Shown here: one piece after another, positions 51,276 to 59,680 of the stretch
Position numbering within the stretch: the stretch's first letter is position 1
How the letters are laid out: each line of letters begins with the position of its first letter
Source of the DNA: Desulfovibrio piger
Lineage (GTDB): Bacteria; Desulfobacterota; Desulfovibrionia; Desulfovibrionales; Desulfovibrionaceae
NCBI RefSeq assembly: GCF_951793255.1
Contig: NZ_OX636706.1
Coordinates: 186,001 to 250,000 of the forward strand
DNA: 64,000 nucleotides
Reading direction: 5' to 3'
Made by a program: the position numbers and the translations under genes
Notes under the pieces: model-generated
What the model saw: only the letters and a program-made list of their open reading frames with translations
Told to the model about the DNA's origin: nothing
Databases searched by the model: none

Positions 51276-51590
51276 TCACTCCAGAGAGAACACGGCTTCG
51301 GCCAGGCAGGCAGCGCCGTGCAGCAGACGGCAGCGGACCTCCGACGGCAGGGCGTCGCCCCTGTCTTCGGGCTCCATACGGCACAGCAGGTCGCTGTCAG
51401 GCAGGACGAAATGGCGGAAGCGTGCCCGGCGCACGGCACGGACACGACGGGACGGGAAGGCCTCTTCCACGGCCCGGCGCATGGCTTCCAAAAGGCAGGA
51501 ACCGGGCACGCGGGGCGCACCGGGAAAATGGTCGGCCAGCAAAGGCGCATGGCCGGGAAAGCGCAGCACGACCTCCAGGGGCGGCATCAT
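51276..51590 (-). CDS. FabZ-like 3-hydroxyacyl-ACP dehydratase (short)
   Basis: The 104-residue hotdog protein keeps the FabZ active site: His21 and Glu35 in DHFPGAPRVPGSCLLE. FabZ proteins usually have 140-150 residues, so this is a minimal form. The ATG at 51590 overlaps the stop of the DUF3298 gene. It would dehydrate the 3-hydroxyacyl intermediate made by the FabG-like reductase encoded downstream. Confidence 0.82.
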   Translation of the reverse strand: MMPPLEVVLRFPGHAPLLADHFPGAPRVPGSCLLEAMRRAVEEAFPSRRVRAVRRARFRHFVLPDSDLLCRMEPEDRGDALPSEVRCRLLHGAACLAEAVFSLE

Positions 51591-52402
51591 TCGCCCCAGA
51601 GCAGATGCAGGGGACCGGCCGGAGCCAGTTTTTCCAGCGGGATGAAGACGCGCTGCGTCCCGGCGGCCCAGGGAGCCACCTGATAAGGCTGGAAGTAGAC
51701 ACGCACCCCGCCGGGCACCAGGGCCAGCGCGGAAAAATTGTCCGCCAGGGGCTCGGTGCCGTCGTGGATCATGCTGTCCACCCGGCCGCCGCCCAGACGG
51801 GTGGCAAGCTCCTTCCGGGACACGGCGGACATGATCTCCAGAGCCTTGTCCACGTTCTCGAAGATGTCCACCAGCCCCAGACGCTGGCCGGAAAGCAGGC
51901 TGTAGGTCAGCGGGATCACGTCCAGATTGCCGTGCGCGCCGCCGGTGTAGGTCCAGATCTCGAAAACGATGCTCAGGGCATTGGCCGAGGGACGCGTCAG
52001 GGTGTAGGAGCCTATGAGCTCGCAGGGCGGGAGTTCCTGCTCCTGCCACTCAAGGGCCAGCGGCGCCAGCTCGGCCTCGAAGGTCGAGGCGATGCGCTCC
52101 ACCCAGTCGGCCACGTCGCGGTCCACGTCCTTGCGGCCCAGCATGGGATAGGTGACGGTGATGTCCGGCTTGCCCGGCCGGGAAACGCGGCGCAGGTTGC
52201 AATCCGTGACGGAAATGGGGGCAAGGGCGGGCTCGGGACGGGAGTCGGCCAGCATGGTGCCGTGCCCGTGCGCGGCGCTGGCCGTGGGACACAGATCAGG
52301 AGACAGTGCGAAGCACGACAGCAGGGCCGCCAGCGCAAGCATGCGAGCGGACCGGCAACAGGATCCCGGCAGATGACGGAGATTCCCAGAGCTGAACATC
52401 AT
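51587..52402 (-). CDS. periplasmic DUF3298-type protein
   Basis: The 271-residue protein has a signal peptide (about residues 21-44, LALAALLSCFALS then TASAAHG) and a DUF4163/DUF3298 module: ITVTYPMLGRKDVDRDVADW, the Y-TGGAHGN motif at EIWTYTGGAHGNLDVIPLTY, and the C-terminal DNFSALALVPGGVRVYFQPYQVAP with the conserved YFxPYxVAP pattern. This family includes RsiV-like and deacetylase-linked proteins that bind wall material; the role here is unknown. It overlaps the FabZ-like gene by ATGA. Confidence 0.82.
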   Translation of the reverse strand: MMFSSGNLRHLPGSCCRSARMLALAALLSCFALSPDLCPTASAAHGHGTMLADSRPEPALAPISVTDCNLRRVSRPGKPDITVTYPMLGRKDVDRDVADWVERIASTFEAELAPLALEWQEQELPPCELIGSYTLTRPSANALSIVFEIWTYTGGAHGNLDVIPLTYSLLSGQRLGLVDIFENVDKALEIMSAVSRKELATRLGGGRVDSMIHDGTEPLADNFSALALVPGGVRVYFQPYQVAPWAAGTQRVFIPLEKLAPAGPLHLLWGE

Positions 52403-52493
52403 ACCCCCCAGACGACGGAAAAAGAGATCGCGGCATGGCGCCGCAAGCTGCTTGTAGAGGGCTCCTGCGGCCCTGTCAAGCCTTGCGGGAGCA

Positions 52494-52542
52494 AATAAAA
52501 GGCCGGTCTGCCGACCCTGCGCGGACAGGGGGAAGACCGGCC
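52494..52542 (-). terminator. terminator after the cation exchanger gene
   Basis: Arms GGCCGGTCT and AGACCGGCC with a long GC-rich loop are followed on the minus strand by TTTTATTT, 35 bases after the exchanger stop. Confidence 0.85.
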
Positions 52543-52576
52543 GTGGGGAGCCTCTCCTCCAGACGGAGGCAAGGCC

Positions 52577-53818
52577 CTAATGATGCACGATATCCCGGAC
52601 CTTGACGTGGAAGCCGTAACGCAGCTCGGCCACCAGGCGCCAGTGCCGCAGCAGGAGCAGGCCCGCCAGGATCAGATACGTCCAGGCATAGAAGTTGTGC
52701 AGGCGCAGCGGGTCGTGGGGCAGGCCCAGCAGGGCTTCCAGCTGCACGTCATAGAAGGGCGAGAACAGCTGGGCCAGGAAGAACACCAGCAGGGCCGCCG
52801 CCTCGCGCAGGCCCAGGCGCAGGTCCAGCAGCAGGGCCACGGCAAAGATGGACTGGCCGGCCGTGAGGAAGATCTCCTGGAACTGGTGCGGGTCCAGGTT
52901 GATGGGGGTGGTGCCGCCGGAAGACACGGCGTAGACACCGGGGATCATGCCCACCAGCAGGGTCCACTGGTTGAGCTTGGAGGACAGCAGGCTGCCCAGG
53001 GCCAGACCGGCGTTGCCGCGGAAGGCGAACATCAGGGCCACGATGAATTCCGGCGCTTCGGAAGCGATGGGCGCCAGCCACTGCACCAGCAGGAACTCGT
53101 TGATTCCCAGGATCTTGCCGCTGGCCACCAGGCTTTCGCTGAAGGGTTCGGCGTTGAACAGGATCACCAGGGCCGCGAACAGGAACAGACCGGCCACGGC
53201 GCGCATGCGGGCGGGACGCGAGAGCTTGGCCAGAGTGGCCGCCGGGCCTTCGGGCTCTTCTTCCTCACAGGGACGGCGGGCGATGATGCACATGTAGCCC
53301 ACATAGATGCCCAGGAAGACCACGCCGTCGAACAGGGTCAGGGAGCCCTTGAGCGGGATCAGCAGGGCATAGAGGGTGGCCATGCCCAGGAAGAGGATGT
53401 CGGTGCGCTTTTCTTCGTGCAGGGCCACATAATTATGGAAGCGGCCCGCGAAGATCAGCACGATGGCCGTCCAGCCGATACCGATGAGCAGCCGGTTGGC
53501 GCCCGTCATATTGGCGATGGCGTAATGCGAGTAGGCGCTTTCGGGATGCTGGCCCGCCATCCAGGTAAAGTACATGTCCACGGCGTATTCGGGCAGCACG
53601 GCGATGAAGGCCACCACGGCCACGGCCACGGCCTGGGGGATGTCGAGCTGGGCCACTTCGCAGGCCCAGGTCAGCAGGAAGGACGCGCCCAGGATGGCCA
53701 GGCCGGCCAGTACGGCCACCAGCATGGGGGAAACGTCCGCAGGGGCAAGGCGCAGGGCCAGGCCCGGCAAGGTCATGAGGATAGCCAGAAGGTAGGGACG
53801 CAGGTCGCGCAAAGACAT
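52577..53818 (-). CDS. CaCA-family cation exchanger, probable Mn2+ or Ca2+ exporter
   Basis: The 413-residue membrane protein has about eleven segments and the two inverted alpha repeats of Ca2+:cation antiporters: AVAVVAFIAVLPEYAVD (first) and LAPIASEAPEFIVALMFAFRG (second), each with the Glu-Pro/Pro-Glu core that binds the ion, and an acidic loop (CEEEEPEGP) in the middle. The leader has a yybP-ykoY riboswitch, which senses Mn2+, so Mn2+ export is the best-supported substrate. A GGAGACC-type site precedes the ATG. Confidence 0.88.
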   Translation of the reverse strand: MSLRDLRPYLLAILMTLPGLALRLAPADVSPMLVAVLAGLAILGASFLLTWACEVAQLDIPQAVAVAVVAFIAVLPEYAVDMYFTWMAGQHPESAYSHYAIANMTGANRLLIGIGWTAIVLIFAGRFHNYVALHEEKRTDILFLGMATLYALLIPLKGSLTLFDGVVFLGIYVGYMCIIARRPCEEEEPEGPAATLAKLSRPARMRAVAGLFLFAALVILFNAEPFSESLVASGKILGINEFLLVQWLAPIASEAPEFIVALMFAFRGNAGLALGSLLSSKLNQWTLLVGMIPGVYAVSSGGTTPINLDPHQFQEIFLTAGQSIFAVALLLDLRLGLREAAALLVFFLAQLFSPFYDVQLEALLGLPHDPLRLHNFYAWTYLILAGLLLLRHWRLVAELRYGFHVKVRDIVHH

Positions 53819-53851
53819 GACGGTCTCCTTGGCGGGGTTTGGGTTTTACAC

Positions 53852-53990
53852 AAAAAAAAAGACCTTGGCTGCATGCAGTCATGCGGCCAAGGTCTCACTA
53901 GTCGGCAGGGCCAACGGCAGCACCAGACGTGATGTCAGGCTGTTGATGCTGCCAGGGTCTCAAGGACCCAGTTACTCCCCTTAGGTGCGG
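53852..53990 (-). promoter_or_regulatory. yybP-ykoY (Mn2+) riboswitch with terminator
   Basis: On the minus strand the leader begins with AAGGGGAGTAAC (53971-53984), has paired arms of the aptamer (GGCAGCA with TGCTGCC), and ends with the hallmark GTGAGACCTTGGCCGCA. The last part pairs with GCAGCCAAGGTC and runs into nine T's (53852-53860), a terminator. In this class Mn2+ stabilises the aptamer so that transcription continues into an exporter gene. The consensus is recognised by eye; the aptamer arms are clear, the alternative pairing is inferred. Confidence 0.82.
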
Positions 53991-53992
53991 AC

Positions 53993-54021
53993 AAAATAGT
54001 TGCTCTCTCTCCGCCTGTCAA
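53993..54021 (-). promoter_or_regulatory. sigma-70 promoter of the riboswitch/exchanger
   Basis: -35 TTGACA (54016-54021) and -10 TATTTT (53993-53998) are 17 bases apart, directly before the aptamer. Confidence 0.82.
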
Positions 54022-54097
54022 GCCTGAATCCGCCTTTTCCGTCCCGTGGCCGTTCCCCGGATTGCAGGGCAGATGCCTCTCTGCTATGAGTAGCGTC

Positions 54098-55087
54098 ATG
54101 AACATCATCTGCCCTCAATGCGGTTTCAGCCGTCCTTTCCCTCCCGATCGCGCTCCGGCGCATTCGGTGATCGCCACCTGCCCCCAGTGTTCCTGCCGCT
54201 TCCGCTTCCATCCCCAGGATGGCAGCAGCGAGCAGCTTTCGCCCGTCCGCAATGAAGCCGCCTCGGCGGCCAGCGACCTGCCCCCCGGCGCCATCATCCC
54301 CGGCATGGGGGATGACGGGGAAGGCGGGGCCCCCTGCCGCCGCGAAGATCCCCGCGAGGAGATCCCGCCCTTCCGGCCCCGTGACCGGCAGGAAGAGCCC
54401 AAGCCGCAGGCAGACGACGAGCCGCTTGAAGATGACTTCCGGGACGACGACGCCGACGACGACCGCCCCGGCCTGCCTTCCGGCAACCCCTGGGACGTGG
54501 CGCCCGCGCCTTCGGGCTGGATGGTGGCCTTTTACCGTACGGCCACGCGCATCATGTTCGGCGCGCCGGCCTTCTTCAGCTGCCTGCGCCCGCATCGCCG
54601 CTCCCTGCGCGCCCTGAGCTTCTACCTGATCGTCAGCGTCATCCTTTCCGTGGTGCAGCTGCTCTGGATGCGCGGCATGACCTCCATGCTCGTGGACGGC
54701 GGCATGGACCCGCAGATGCAGCAGATGATGGCCAGCACCCTGGCCATCCATGAGAGCATGCCCCTGTTCGTGCTCAAGCAGGTGGCCTTCGTGACCCTGC
54801 AGCTGTATGTGCAAAGCGCCCTGCTCTATCTCATGTACCGGCTCATCCTGCGCGACAAGCCGGAATTCGACCTGATCTTCCAGGTCAGCGCCTACGGCTC
54901 GGCGCCCATGCTGCTGTGCGTCATCCCCGTGCTGGGGGCGCTCACCGGCCTGGTCTGGAGCCTGGCCTGCACCCTTGTGGGCTACAAGACCGTGCTGCGC
55001 CTGGACTGGAGCCAGACGTTGCTGGGCTACGCGCCCGTTTTCCTGCTGGAGATGTTCCTGCTCCTGCAAGTGATGCAGATGCTCTAG
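54098..55087 (+). CDS. zinc-ribbon and Yip1-domain membrane protein
   Basis: The 329-residue protein has an MJ0042-type zinc ribbon at the N-terminus (CPQCGFSRPFP, TCPQCSCRFRF), a 90-residue acidic low-complexity linker, and a Yip1 domain of about five membrane segments (residues 180-329; FYLIVSVILSVVQLLW, GYAPVFLLEMFLLLQ). The soluble part faces the cytoplasm. Function unknown. The ATG at 54098 gives the zinc ribbon directly; earlier starts add a few residues. A terminator follows. Confidence 0.85.
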   Translation: MNIICPQCGFSRPFPPDRAPAHSVIATCPQCSCRFRFHPQDGSSEQLSPVRNEAASAASDLPPGAIIPGMGDDGEGGAPCRREDPREEIPPFRPRDRQEEPKPQADDEPLEDDFRDDDADDDRPGLPSGNPWDVAPAPSGWMVAFYRTATRIMFGAPAFFSCLRPHRRSLRALSFYLIVSVILSVVQLLWMRGMTSMLVDGGMDPQMQQMMASTLAIHESMPLFVLKQVAFVTLQLYVQSALLYLMYRLILRDKPEFDLIFQVSAYGSAPMLLCVIPVLGALTGLVWSLACTLVGYKTVLRLDWSQTLLGYAPVFLLEMFLLLQVMQML

Positions 55088-55110
55088 CCCCATATCGACC
55101 TGACCTTTTC

Positions 55111-55143
55111 GGGCCCGCCGCTGCCGCCAGCGCGGGCCTTTTC
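55111..55143 (+). terminator. terminator after Yip1 gene
   Basis: Arms GGCCCGC and GCGGGCC with an inner CTG/CAG pair are followed by TTTT, 20 bases before the histidine kinase gene. Confidence 0.65.
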
Positions 55144-55163
55144 CCCCTCCGCCCGTGCCACCC

Positions 55164-56291
55164 ATGAACGAAAACCCTTCCCAGCCCGTCCAGGACGCTC
55201 CCGCTCCTGGAGAAAAAAACGGTTTCGACCTCACCCGGCTGCTGCTGCCGGGAAGCATCGTCCTGGCCCTGTGCCTGCTGCTCTGCATCTGGCTGTGCAT
55301 CGACATCTTCATCTGGCCGCTGGGCACGCGCCAGCGCATCCTCATGTGCCTGCTGCTGTTTGCCCTGCTCCTGCTGCTGGGCCTGGGCGCCTGCCTGTGG
55401 CGCGGCATCTACCTGCCCCTGCTCACGGCCCTGCGCGAACTGGGCCCCGATGCCGACGGACGCATGCCGCAGGGCTCGCCCGTGCCCGCCATCACCTGCC
55501 GCATCCGCCGCATGCACGAGAACATGCAGCGCACCCGCCTGGCCCTTGAGGAAAGCCACGAGAACCTGCGCCAAAACCTGCGCCAGACCGAAAAGATGGC
55601 CCTGGTGGGCAAACTGGCCGCCGGGGTGGCCCACTCCATCCGCAACCCGCTGACGGGCCTCAAGCTGCGCCTGTTCTCCTTCACCCGGGGCATGGAGCTT
55701 TCCCCGGCCCAGCAGGAAGATGTGCAGGCCATGAACGAGGCCGTGCGGCACATGGAAGCCATCACCAGCAATTTTCTGGAATTTTCGCGCCGTCCGCGCC
55801 TGAGCAAGGAGCCGCTGGACATGAGCGAGGTGCTGGACCGCACCCTCATCCTGCTGCAACCGCGCATGGAAGCCTACAAGGTGACCCTGCGCCGCACGCG
55901 GCACGCACCCCTGCCCCGGGTGGACGGCGATGCCGAACAGCTGCGCGAGGCTCTGGCCAACCTCATCATCAATGCCTGCGAAGCCGCCGGTACCGACGGG
56001 GAAGTGCGCATCAGCGAAGAGCGCGGCCGCCTGGCCCCGCTGGGGCCCGTGGTGGTCATCCGCATCGAGGACAGCGGCCCCGGCGTGCCCGAAGAGCTGC
56101 ACGAGGTCATCTTCCAGCCCTTCATGAGCACCAAGGTGGAGGGCACGGGCCTGGGCCTGCCCATCGCCCGGCGCATCTTTGAAGAACACGGCGGCTGGCT
56201 GCACCTGCACAACGCACCGGGACACGGGGCCAGCTTCGTCATGGTACTGCCTGTCCGCAAGGGGGACGACGTATGGCTGAGATCCTCATAG
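55164..56291 (+). CDS. sensor histidine kinase, NtrB-like
   Basis: The 375-residue kinase has two adjacent N-terminal membrane helices (residues 30-50 and 59-80) with almost no periplasmic loop, a HAMP-like linker, the phosphoacceptor His157 in AAGVAHSIRNPLTGL, and an ATPase domain with N, G1 (EDSGPGVP), F and G2 (GTGLGLPIARR) boxes. The lack of an external sensor suggests it senses a membrane or internal cue. It overlaps the regulator gene by 19 bases. The start ATG at 55164 has a poor ribosome site. Confidence 0.94.
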   Translation: MNENPSQPVQDAPAPGEKNGFDLTRLLLPGSIVLALCLLLCIWLCIDIFIWPLGTRQRILMCLLLFALLLLLGLGACLWRGIYLPLLTALRELGPDADGRMPQGSPVPAITCRIRRMHENMQRTRLALEESHENLRQNLRQTEKMALVGKLAAGVAHSIRNPLTGLKLRLFSFTRGMELSPAQQEDVQAMNEAVRHMEAITSNFLEFSRRPRLSKEPLDMSEVLDRTLILLQPRMEAYKVTLRRTRHAPLPRVDGDAEQLREALANLIINACEAAGTDGEVRISEERGRLAPLGPVVVIRIEDSGPGVPEELHEVIFQPFMSTKVEGTGLGLPIARRIFEEHGGWLHLHNAPGHGASFVMVLPVRKGDDVWLRSS

Positions 56292-57838
56292 TCGACGACG
56301 ACCATCACCTGCGTCAGGGCTTCCAGCGCCTGCTGGACGCCGAAGGCTACGAGACGCGCACCGCCGCCTCGGCCGAGGAGGCCCTGAACCTCATGCGGGA
56401 AAAGATGCCGCAATGCGTGGTCATGGACGTGCGCATGCCCGGCATGGACGGTCTGGAAGCGCTCAAGCGGATGCGTGCCCTGGAGGGCTGTCCGCCGGTG
56501 GTCATCATGACGGCCTATTCCACCACCGAGACCGCCATCGAAGCCACCCGGCTGGGGGCCTTCGACTACATGCTCAAGCCCTTCGACATCCCGCAGGTGC
56601 TGGAGCTGCTGCAACGGGCCCTGGCCGCGGGAGAGAGCCAGCGCCGCCACGAGGCCCAGTCCGCCGAGGAGGCTCTGGGCGAAGAGGACGACATCCGCCT
56701 GGTGGGGCATACGCCCCCCATGCAGGAGCTGTACAAGGCCATCGGCCGCGTGGCGCCCACCGATGCCCTGGTACTGATCCGGGGCGAATCCGGCACGGGC
56801 AAGGAGCTGGTGGCCAATGCCATCTGGCGCTACAGTCCGCGCTCCCGCCGCCCGTTCTCGGTCATCAACTGCGTGGCCATCCCCGACACCCTGCTGGAGA
56901 GCGAACTTTTCGGTTATGAACGCGGTGCCTTCACCGGCGCGCAGCACCGCCGCATCGGCCGTATCGAACAGGCCGCGGGCGGCACCATCTTCCTGGACGA
57001 GATCGGCGACATGCCGCCGGGCATCCAGGCGAAACTGCTGCGCCTGCTGCAGGAAAAACAGATCCAGCGTCTGGGCGGGCATGACTCCATCGACGTGGAC
57101 GTGCGCATCATCGCCGCCACCAACGCCAATCTGGAGCAGGCCGTGGCCGACGGGCGTTTCCGCGAGGACCTGTACTACCGCCTCAAGGTGGTGACCCTCC
57201 GGACCCCGCCGCTGCGCGAACGGCGCGAGGACATCCCGGCCCTGGCGGCCTTTTTGCTGCACCGGCAGGCCGCCGAGCTGCACCGGCCCGATCCCGGTCT
57301 GGAAGAAGAGGCCCTGCGCTATCTGGCCGGTCTGGACTGGCCCGGCAACGTGCGCGAACTTTCCAATGCCCTGCAAAAGGCCCTGGTCTTCAACAGCGGC
57401 GCCCCGGTGAGCATCCGCGACCTGCAGCTGGTGCTGGATTCCCCGGCAGCGCATCCCCCCGCGGCGGGCCTCAGCATCAACGGCAACGGCGATACCGGCC
57501 CTGCCCCGGGCGTACGCCGCTCCCCCGTCGGCACCGGGAACGGCTTCCACGAAGGGGAAGCTCCTGTCGAAGACGCCCCGGCTCCTGCTGGCGTACCTCA
57601 CAACGACGAACAGCGCAGCCTGGCCAGCATCGTCACGGCCTGCCTCCGGTCCGGCGATCCTTCGCCCTTCGACACCTGCATGGACATCATGGGCAGGGCC
57701 GTGGTGCGCGAGGCCCTGCGCCAGTGCCGGGGCAACCGCTCGCAGGCGGCCCGCCTGCTGGGCCTTTCCCGCCCCACCCTGCTGGCGCGCATGGAAAAAT
57801 ACGGCCTGAAGATCGAGACCCGCATCAGCGACGAATGA
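56273..57838 (+). CDS. sigma-54-dependent response regulator, NtrC family
   Basis: The 521-residue protein has a receiver domain (Asp52 in VVMDVRMPG), a sigma-54 AAA+ domain with Walker A GESGTGKE, the sigma-54 contact loop GAFTGAQ, Walker B FLDEIGD, and a C-terminal Fis helix-turn-helix (RGNRSQAARLLGLSRPTLL). A low-complexity region of about 80 residues separates AAA+ and the DNA-binding part. It should activate sigma-54 promoters. The orphan effector operon at 34538 has such a promoter, but a link is not shown. Confidence 0.95.
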   Translation: MAEILIVDDDHHLRQGFQRLLDAEGYETRTAASAEEALNLMREKMPQCVVMDVRMPGMDGLEALKRMRALEGCPPVVIMTAYSTTETAIEATRLGAFDYMLKPFDIPQVLELLQRALAAGESQRRHEAQSAEEALGEEDDIRLVGHTPPMQELYKAIGRVAPTDALVLIRGESGTGKELVANAIWRYSPRSRRPFSVINCVAIPDTLLESELFGYERGAFTGAQHRRIGRIEQAAGGTIFLDEIGDMPPGIQAKLLRLLQEKQIQRLGGHDSIDVDVRIIAATNANLEQAVADGRFREDLYYRLKVVTLRTPPLRERREDIPALAAFLLHRQAAELHRPDPGLEEEALRYLAGLDWPGNVRELSNALQKALVFNSGAPVSIRDLQLVLDSPAAHPPAAGLSINGNGDTGPAPGVRRSPVGTGNGFHEGEAPVEDAPAPAGVPHNDEQRSLASIVTACLRSGDPSPFDTCMDIMGRAVVREALRQCRGNRSQAARLLGLSRPTLLARMEKYGLKIETRISDE

Positions 57839-57885
57839 GGGCCGCGGGACAATCGCCCGTCACCGCTTCAATGCTCCGCCATCCC

Positions 57886-57919
57886 AAGGCCTGCCGGTCT
57901 CCGGCGGGCCTTCTTTTTT
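57886..57919 (+). terminator. terminator after the two-component genes
   Basis: Arms AAGGCCTGCCGG and CCGGCGGGCCTT with a TCT loop are followed by CTTTTTTG, 47 bases after the regulator stop. Confidence 0.9.
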
Positions 57920-58246
57920 GCCTGCCGGCACGGCGGCCTTCCCGGCACCCCCGGCACGGATGTCCCGCCCGAAAACGTCCCGCCGTACGCGCGTGAGGCT
58001 CCCTCCGCCATGCCCTGCCGCGCCCTCAGCCCCCAGGCACAGCCCCAAACGGCCCGCCCGGTGACGGTACCTTCCCCCGCCGCACGGTTTTGCGGCATGG
58101 CAAGGCCATCTTTCCCGGCCAACGGGCACAATCAGAACCACCCGCATAGCGGGTGGTTTGCTCTGGCCCTGTAAGGGCCTGTTACCGGCTGCGCCTAAAG
58201 ACGCTGGCTTTCACGCTGTTCAAGCCCAGTGCCCTTGCCGCCTTGG

Positions 58247-58702
58247 CTACCCCTTAAAGGGGTCTTGATATTCGCGTGATGTCAGCTTGTCTCTCATAAT
58301 GTCGTGACGTTCCTGATCCTGGATATATTTTTTGATCGTTGCCTCATTAAGCCCCACCGTACTGACATAATATCCTTCGGCCCAAAATTTTCTGTTGCCA
58401 AACTTATATTTAAGGTTTGCGTGCTTATCGAATATCATCAACGAACTTTTCCCTTTCAGGTAGCCCATGAAATTTGCCACACTGATTTTAGGAGGAATGG
58501 ACACCAGCATGTGGACATGATCCGGCATCAGATGCCCTTCCAGAATCTCAACCCCTTTATATTTGCAGAGGCATTGCAGAATTTCTTTTATACTTTCACG
58601 GAGCTGTGTGAAGATTATTTTCCTTCTATATTTTGGAGTAAAGACGATATGATACTTGCACAACCATTTCGTATGCGCTAGGCTATAAGTCTTGGTTCCC
58701 AT
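58247..58702 (-). CDS. tnpA: IS200/IS605 transposase TnpA
   Basis: The 151-residue Y1 transposase has the HUH motif (MPDHVHMLVSIPP) and the catalytic Tyr in the C-terminal helix (IKKYIQDQERHD). The N-terminus KYHIVFTPKYRRK is typical. It moves single-stranded DNA. Codon use is AT-richer than the host genes, showing recent acquisition. No tnpB gene follows, so it is IS200 type. Confidence 0.96.
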   Translation of the reverse strand: MGTKTYSLAHTKWLCKYHIVFTPKYRRKIIFTQLRESIKEILQCLCKYKGVEILEGHLMPDHVHMLVSIPPKISVANFMGYLKGKSSLMIFDKHANLKYKFGNRKFWAEGYYVSTVGLNEATIKKYIQDQERHDIMRDKLTSREYQDPFKG

Positions 58703-58704
58703 AA

Positions 58705-58772
58705 CAAAAACACCTTTCCGTTAATATTGCGATGGGCTTGAACAACTTCATCGTAGCGGAAAGGTGTTTTTG
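58705..58772 (-). promoter_or_regulatory. transcription-blocking hairpin at the 5' end of IS200
   Basis: Arms CAAAAACACCTTTCCG and CGGAAAGGTGTTTTTG lie immediately upstream of tnpA. In IS200 such a hairpin ends outside transcripts and lowers transposase expression. Confidence 0.75.
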
Positions 58773-58854
58773 TGTGTATAACGTATTGTTTCCACCCGCA
58801 TAGCGGGTGGTTTTTTGTTTCGCGCCTGTCAGGCGCTCAACAGGCTAAAGCCCA

Positions 58855-58887
58855 TAAAAAAAGGCGCCGGCCCGAAGGGCAGCGCCT
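58855..58887 (-). terminator. terminator after rubrerythrin
   Basis: Arms AGGCGC/GCGCCT with inner GCCC/GGGC are followed on the minus strand by TTTTTTT, 24 bases past the rbr stop. Confidence 0.88.
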
Positions 58888-58910
58888 GGAAAAGTCAGGA
58901 CCGGCCGAAC

Positions 58911-59423
58911 TTACTTGTTCAGGCAGCAGGCGTCGTCCACCTTGAAGAAGGCAGCGGCCTTGGCGCCACACACGGGGCAGCTGTCACAGGGGCCTTCGTG
59001 GGTGTAGCCGCAGACCTTGCAGACGTAGAAGTCGACGTTGTCGAAAGCGTGGTTGTCAGCGGCAGCCTTCTTGTACAGGTTGGCGTGCACTTCTTCCACC
59101 TTGTTCACCATGTCCATGTACTTGGCCACGGCGGTCTGGCCTTCGGCTTCGGCTTCCTTGATCATTTCAGGATACATCTTGGTGAATTCGTAGGTCTCAC
59201 CACCGATGGCGTCCTGCAGGTTGGCGGCGGTGTCGCCGATCTTGCCGGCGTTCTTCAGATGGGTGTGGGCGTGGATGGTTTCGGCGGCGGCAGCGGCGCG
59301 GAACACCTTGGCCACACCGGACAGGCCTTCCTTGTCGGCAGCCTGGGCGTAGGCTAGGTATTTGCGGTTGGCCTGGGATTCACCGGCGAAGGCAGCCATC
59401 AGGTTTTCGAGAGTCTTGCTCAT
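58911..59423 (-). CDS. rbr: rubrerythrin
   Basis: The 170-residue protein has a ferritin-like diiron domain (residues 1-125; FAGESQANRKYLAYA, AAAETIHAHTHL) and a C-terminal rubredoxin-type centre with CKVCGY and CPVCGA, each pair binding iron. It reduces hydrogen peroxide in the cytoplasm and protects this anaerobe from oxygen. The ATG at 59423 has AAGGAG 8 bases upstream. A palindrome (59470-59484) upstream may be an operator. Confidence 0.96.
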   Translation of the reverse strand: MSKTLENLMAAFAGESQANRKYLAYAQAADKEGLSGVAKVFRAAAAAETIHAHTHLKNAGKIGDTAANLQDAIGGETYEFTKMYPEMIKEAEAEGQTAVAKYMDMVNKVEEVHANLYKKAAADNHAFDNVDFYVCKVCGYTHEGPCDSCPVCGAKAAAFFKVDDACCLNK

Positions 59424-59469
59424 TGTGGTTCTCCTTGGGGGGTATATGTTCAAAAAATGTCGTCTTAAT

Positions 59470-59484
59470 CAGGAACGATTCCTG
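59470..59484. promoter_or_regulatory. palindrome upstream of rubrerythrin
   Basis: CAGGAA-CGA-TTCCTG is a 6-3-6 perfect inverted repeat just downstream of a possible promoter (TTTACA, 17 bases, TAAACA) on the minus strand. It could bind a redox regulator; it does not match the PerR consensus. Confidence 0.4.
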
Positions 59485-59680
59485 TTTACAGAAAACTCAT
59501 GCCTTTGTAAAGCATTTTTTTGCGTATTTTTATTTCCGTCCCCAATAAATAAGGCCCGAATGGCCCGCGTCAATGTCCCGGAGCCGGATTAGCCCCGTCT
59601 TTCCTGCACAAAAACGCCCTTTGTTCCATGCCCTGTCCGCAAAGCTTGCGAGCCGGGCCAAGGCAGGCTAAAAAAACGGC

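Larger units (their letters stand above)
58137..58811 (-). mobile_element. IS200/IS605-family insertion sequence
   Basis: A transposase gene is flanked by identical 21-base hairpins (ACCACCCGCATAGCGGGTGG type) at 58137-58157 and 58791-58811, the subterminal structures that TnpA recognises. There are no terminal inverted repeats, as expected for this family. The true cleavage points lie a few bases outside the hairpins. It sits in the gap between the two-component genes and rubrerythrin and is clearly AT-richer than its surroundings. It looks intact. Confidence 0.88.

Noticed and set aside
53981..55408. 475-codon minus-strand frame across the Yip1 and kinase genes
   Set aside because: Its translation is Gln/His/Gly-rich low complexity, typical of an antisense shadow, and it covers the riboswitch promoter.
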